Shown here in pieces: positions 43,079 to 44,923 of a DNA stretch of 44,923 nt. The translations under genes were made by a program, and so were the position numbers. The stretch comes from Lachnospiraceae bacterium. Lineage in GTDB: Bacteria; Bacillota; Clostridia; Lachnospirales; Lachnospiraceae. The first letter of the stretch is position 1, and each line of letters begins with the position of its first letter. The stretch is taken from the NCBI GenBank assembly GCA_017465845.1, contig JAFTVH010000194.1, positions 1-44,923 on the forward strand. The letters are read 5' to 3'. Below the pieces are notes generated by a model, which saw nothing but the letters and a program-made list of their open reading frames with translations, was not told the origin of the DNA and did no database searches.

Positions 43079-44104
43079 TTATTCTCCAATCTTGCCTAAA
43101 ATTTCTTTTAATTTTTCCGCCAACGATAAAGATATTGCAGCATGCCCTGCATTCGAAGGATGCAGTAAATCGCAAGTGAGTCCATAAACTCCGCCGCTCA
43201 AAGCTCTGCCGTCAATAAAGAAAAAGTTCTTATCCGTAAATTTTTCTGTCAGTCTTAGAAAACCTTTATCATATTCTTTGGTTCGAATATTTGCCAAATC
43301 GTCCTCCGGAAGCCCCCGGTAACCATTGTCAAATGGTGAAATCAGTACAACCGGCCTGCCGCCGGAAGCCTCCAGAACCTTTTGAAGCAGATATTCTGCC
43401 CGCGCCATGAACTCCTGACCGGTAAATATTCCCAACATATTGACACCCAGTTCCAATGTCATAATATCCCAGTCCCTGCGTGCTGCAAGATAATCTGCCA
43501 CTTCTTTTTCACAGAGGCAGGAACCTGCCAAACCTAAATTGCACACATCCAAACCTGTCATTTGTGCAGTACGGAACACATAGCTGGAAGTCACATCTGT
43601 TGCATTAGCACCCATCGTAATAGAAGAGCCGTAAACCAGCCACCGTTTTTTCGGCAGTAACGCCTGATCAGGTGCCTCTACCGCTGCACCAAATGTATTG
43701 ACTCCGTGAAAAATCACAATTGCTCCATCCATAACAATGCGCCACACGGAAAAATGAAAATTTCCCTGCGCCAGCATATCCGGTCTGACCTTATCCAGAC
43801 GTCCGCGCCCCTGTATCGAAAGATTCGTTTTTACGCCCGCCTTAAGTTCATGCACAGAATGCAGAAAATCTCCGCAAAAAACAAACACCTTACATTCCTT
43901 GTCCATTGCTTCCAACATAACAAAATATTCTCTTGCATTTGTTACAAAACGTATTTCCGATGCTGTCGCCTTTACTGCACGGATATTTCCCTTTTCTAAG
44001 CGATTACGCACATTTTGGGGATATCTGGCCATTACCAGTCCATCTCTGTCGTTCCACTGCTCCAACGCCGCAACGTTATGAAACATTAAATTATTATATA
44101 TCAT
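43079..44104 (-). CDS. SGNH/GDSL-family hydrolase
   Basis: A 341-residue cytoplasmic protein with an N-terminal beta-domain (~1-145) and a C-terminal SGNH hydrolase domain. Blocks seen: YGSSITMG (nucleophile Ser), LGLAGS (block II), ELGVNM (block III, Gly-x-Asn) and DLLHPSNAGH (block V, Asp-x-x-His). It belongs to a different SGNH branch from the gene at 303. The start ATG has no ribosome binding site at the usual distance; AGGAGGGG is ~17 nt upstream. The ATG overlaps the stop of a small ORF (ATGA), so translation is probably coupled. In an operon with the GH31 glycosidase, it likely removes acetyl groups from the same oligosaccharide. Confidence 0.88.
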   Translation of the reverse strand: MIYNNLMFHNVAALEQWNDRDGLVMARYPQNVRNRLEKGNIRAVKATASEIRFVTNAREYFVMLEAMDKECKVFVFCGDFLHSVHELKAGVKTNLSIQGRGRLDKVRPDMLAQGNFHFSVWRIVMDGAIVIFHGVNTFGAAVEAPDQALLPKKRWLVYGSSITMGANATDVTSSYVFRTAQMTGLDVCNLGLAGSCLCEKEVADYLAARRDWDIMTLELGVNMLGIFTGQEFMARAEYLLQKVLEASGGRPVVLISPFDNGYRGLPEDDLANIRTKEYDKGFLRLTEKFTDKNFFFIDGRALSGGVYGLTCDLLHPSNAGHAAISLSLAEKLKEILGKIGE

Positions 44105-44205
44105 ATTTTTGCCGTACGGCTCCCCTCCTTTTGCTGATGTTCCAGTGACTTTTCATATTTTCGTCGATCTTTTTCATAATACATTCTTTTTTGAACTTCC
44201 AGCAA
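44101..44205 (-). CDS. Small coupling ORF, 34 aa
   Basis: TTG 44205 to TGA 44101-44103, lying between the GH31 stop and the SGNH start. GGAGG is 8 nt before the TTG. The stop overlaps the SGNH ATG as ATGA. The peptide (LEVQKRMYYEKDRRKYEKSL and on) is strongly charged and helical, with no recognised family. It may be a translational-coupling leader peptide rather than a functional protein. Confidence 0.4.
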   Translation of the reverse strand: MLEVQKRMYYEKDRRKYEKSLEHQQKEGSRTAKI

Positions 44206-44219
44206 TCTTGCCACCTCCG

Positions 44220-44923
44220 TCAAAACTGTATTTTGCCGCGATATACTGTATTTGCGGCCACTTCCACTTGAGTTTCTGCAACAGTCAGTCCAATCAGGCG
44301 CACACAATATTTCCTTTTGCTACCTGTGTTATTTTCCAATAGCAATTCTGCACCATCTGATGTAAAGGTACAGGCAAACAGCTCTGTTACCGTATTGCTT
44401 TCGCTGCATTGTATCTTAGCTCCGCATCTATCCGGATAGAAATCAATATGTAAAATTTCCGGAATTTCTTCCGTCTGAAAGCTTTTGCCGTATTCACGAA
44501 CCAACGCGGAACCAAGTTTTACAAACATTGGAAGTCCTTTTACTTCTTTTAACGGTGCTTCGACCATAATGGTCTTTCTTCCCTGATGGCATACACCGGT
44601 GTGGAAATCCATCCATTCTCCCTCAGGCAAATACACTTCCCTGGCTTCGGCTCCCTGCTCTACTACCGGCGCACCCAGAAGTGCTTCGCCCAAATAAAAT
44701 TGATCTCCGATGTTATAGACCTTTTTATCGTCCATATGGTAGAAAATCAAAGGTCGAATCAAAGGAGCTCCTGTTCTATGTGCTTCTATTGCACAGGAAT
44801 ACAAGTAAGGTATCAGACTGTATCTAAATTCCAGACATTGACGATATAATTTCTGCGTGCTCTCCGGACAGTTCCATGGCAGTTTTGCAACTCCATGTCC
44901 ATTATGGATACGGGCAACCGGCA
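44220..44923 (-). CDS. Glycoside hydrolase family 31 C-terminal part (runs off window)
   Basis: The last ~234 residues of a GH31 enzyme (alpha-glucosidase/alpha-xylosidase type). The frame is open to the window edge: 'PVARIHNGHGVAKLPWNCPE', then 'LEFRYSLIPYLYSCAIEAHR', TGAPLIRPLIFYH, and 'DQFYLGEALLGAPVVEQGAE' with 'REVYLPEGEWMDFHTG'. These are the family's post-barrel motifs and proximal beta-sandwich. The catalytic Asp residues lie in the missing N-terminal part, so specificity cannot be judged. It is followed by the small coupling ORF and the SGNH hydrolase, in one operon. Confidence 0.85.
   Translation of the reverse strand, partial: PVARIHNGHGVAKLPWNCPESTQKLYRQCLEFRYSLIPYLYSCAIEAHRTGAPLIRPLIFYHMDDKKVYNIGDQFYLGEALLGAPVVEQGAEAREVYLPEGEWMDFHTGVCHQGRKTIMVEAPLKEVKGLPMFVKLGSALVREYGKSFQTEEIPEILHIDFYPDRCGAKIQCSESNTVTELFACTFTSDGAELLLENNTGSKRKYCVRLIGLTVAETQVEVAANTVYRGKIQF

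Overview
The window looks like chromosomal DNA of a gut-type Clostridia, most likely a Lachnospiraceae relative. Pointers are the moderate-to-low GC, strong AGGAGG ribosome binding sites, LplB/LplC-type sugar ABC permeases without their own ATPase, membrane-anchored AraC regulators, DUF5107-TPR proteins, a BlaI/M56 pair of the clostridial type and an Rpn-type nuclease. This is inferred from gene content; no marker gene is present.

Region 1 (0.3-22.6 kb) is a carbohydrate-utilisation locus. It holds an SGNH hydrolase, a very large secreted beta-helix protein with a Gly-Ser-Thr-Glu-Glu-Ser stalk and a wall-anchor-like C-terminus, a three-gene sugar ABC transporter (lipoprotein and two permeases), a membrane-spanning AraC-type regulator, two alpha-galactosidase-type enzymes (a MelA-like GH36 and a Sip1/raffinose-synthase-like GH36), a 1,079-residue DUF5107-TPR protein and a second AraC regulator. 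Four promoters here share a T-tract box placed exactly next to the -35 element, suggesting one regulon.

Region 2 (22.6-29.5 kb) is a general metabolic and transport segment: a metallophosphoesterase, an ArsB/NhaD-type ion transporter, an aldo/keto reductase with ferredoxin-like cysteine clusters, an MFS transporter, a permease-like membrane protein and a frameshifted membrane-protein remnant.

Region 3 (29.5-42.8 kb) is a gene-decay and accessory zone. Intact genes are an Rpn nuclease, a blaI-blaR1-type pair with a textbook operator/promoter arrangement, a membrane protein, cardiolipin synthase, an ECF sigma factor overlapping a soluble repeat protein, a Phd/YefM-PIN toxin-antitoxin pair and a PBECR4-like nuclease gene. 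Between them lie broken genes: a truncated response regulator, a HEPN fragment, a beheaded alcohol dehydrogenase, an esterase with its middle missing, and small orphan reading frames. A 20-bp copy of a tRNA-Thr 3' end followed by a terminator marks a probable integration boundary at 41.8 kb. The PBECR4-like gene is preceded by a separate, heavily folded ~210-nt transcript with its own promoter and intrinsic terminator; this is the best candidate for an undescribed system.

Region 4 (43.1-44.9 kb) returns to carbohydrate genes on the minus strand: a GH31 glycosidase (running off the window), a 34-codon coupling ORF and a second SGNH hydrolase.
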